DNA of 6,693 nucleotides from Anaerolineae bacterium (lineage in GTDB: Bacteria > Chloroflexota > Anaerolineae > UBA1429), in assembly GCA_007123335.1 (NCBI GenBank), contig SKLG01000040.1, positions 1 to 6,693 of the forward strand, in the 5' to 3' direction. The notes below the pieces were generated by a model, which was not told where the DNA came from, did not search any database, and saw only the letters and a program-made list of their open reading frames with translations. Position 1 is the stretch's first letter. Each line of letters begins with the position of its first letter. Positions 6,488 to 6,693 of this stretch are shown one piece after another. A program made the position numbers and the translations under genes.

Positions 6488-6519
6488 CCACCTCCCGGAT
6501 GCGCCGTTTCGGGAGGTGG
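6488..6519 (+). terminator. Hairpin terminator after the enolase-superfamily gene
   Basis: CCACCTCCCG (6488-6497) and CGGGAGGTGG (6510-6519) give a perfect 10-bp GC-rich stem with a 12-base loop, starting 16 bases after the TAG stop. The downstream run is only CTGCTCGTTTG, so the U tract is weak. It is probably an intrinsic or partial terminator that reduces read-through into the RraA-like gene. Confidence 0.65.
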
Positions 6520-6558
6520 CTGCTCGTTTGGGTACAACCAGTTTCGAGCCACACACAG

Positions 6559-6580
6559 CCCCAGGATCATGTGCCTGGGG
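6559..6580 (+). other. Hairpin in the leader before the RraA-like gene
   Basis: CCCCAGG (6559-6565) and CCTGGGG (6574-6580) form a perfect 7-bp stem with an 8-base loop. It ends five bases before the AAAGGAG ribosome binding site (6586-6592). It could protect the 5' end of the message or influence ribosome access, or be a second element of the terminator region. No T tract follows. It resembles no riboswitch class I recognise. Confidence 0.45.
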
Positions 6581-6598
6581 ACCACAAAGGAGAGTGCG

Positions 6599-6693
6599 GT
6601 GAAATTCGGCAGCGCAGAGGACATCATTCAACTGACCCCATTATGGCAGGGCGAGCGCTTTGAGGATGGGCGTCCGCGCGTCTCGGATGACAT
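6599..6693 (+). CDS. Probable RraA-family protein (4-hydroxy-4-methyl-2-oxoglutarate aldolase-like), N-terminus only
   Basis: Only 31 codons are present, starting with GTG at 6599 and running off the right edge without a stop. AAAGGAG ends six bases upstream, which supports this start over the GTG at 6594, which is only one base away. The visible residues include SAEDIIQLTPLWQGERF and EDGRPRVSDD. I recall the pattern LTPLWxGERFxDGRPxVxDD from the N-termini of bacterial RraA-family proteins, a group that includes 2-oxo acid aldolases and the RNase E regulator RraA. In this setting, next to an enolase-superfamily dehydratase, an aldolase or related carbon-catabolic role is more likely than RNase control, but that is inference. 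The catalytic core lies outside the window. A terminator-like hairpin and a leader hairpin separate it from the upstream gene, so it may have its own regulation. Confidence 0.6.
   Translation, partial: MKFGSAEDIIQLTPLWQGERFEDGRPRVSDD

Overview
The window reads as a GC-rich bacterial chromosome segment, most likely from a Chloroflexota (Anaerolineae-like) organism. That assignment is inference. It rests on high GC, a Pro/Thr-rich linker in a LysM lipoprotein, a DUF6062-type Cys/His protein, an excisionase-type HTH fused to a receiver domain, and oligopeptide-type binding lipoproteins. No rRNA, tRNA, mobile element or CRISPR array was seen.

The layout is divergent around a non-coding region at about 3584-3851. 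The left half (1-3583) is read on the minus strand, in this order: a triple-LysM lipoprotein (3583-2762), an oligopeptide/dipeptide-type ABC substrate-binding lipoprotein (2696-1041), and a second, paralogous binding protein (1013 to beyond the left edge). The gaps are 65 and 27 bases with no convincing terminator, so one envelope/transport operon is likely. Permease and ATPase genes are not in the window.

The right half (3852-6693) is read on the plus strand. A very good sigma70-type extended -10 promoter (TTGACC, 17 bases, TATACT) sits just ahead of a 261-codon protein with two CPxC...CxxH units. It is followed after 37 bases by a regulator with an N-terminal helix-turn-helix and a C-terminal receiver domain. 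An 8-bp inverted repeat covers the end of that regulator gene. Next come a mandelate racemase/enolase-superfamily enzyme (probable sugar-acid dehydratase class), a strong hairpin terminator, a second hairpin in a short leader, and the first 31 codons of a probable RraA-family protein starting with GTG.

The right-hand genes make two functional groups. One is a DUF6062-like protein with a one-piece regulator. The other is a small catabolic group (enolase-superfamily enzyme plus RraA/aldolase-family protein) of the kind used for sugar-acid breakdown. The best leads for something little described are the HTH-receiver protein paired with the duplicated Cys/His protein, and the hairpin-bearing leader before the RraA-like gene. 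Nothing in the window clearly shows a wholly new system.
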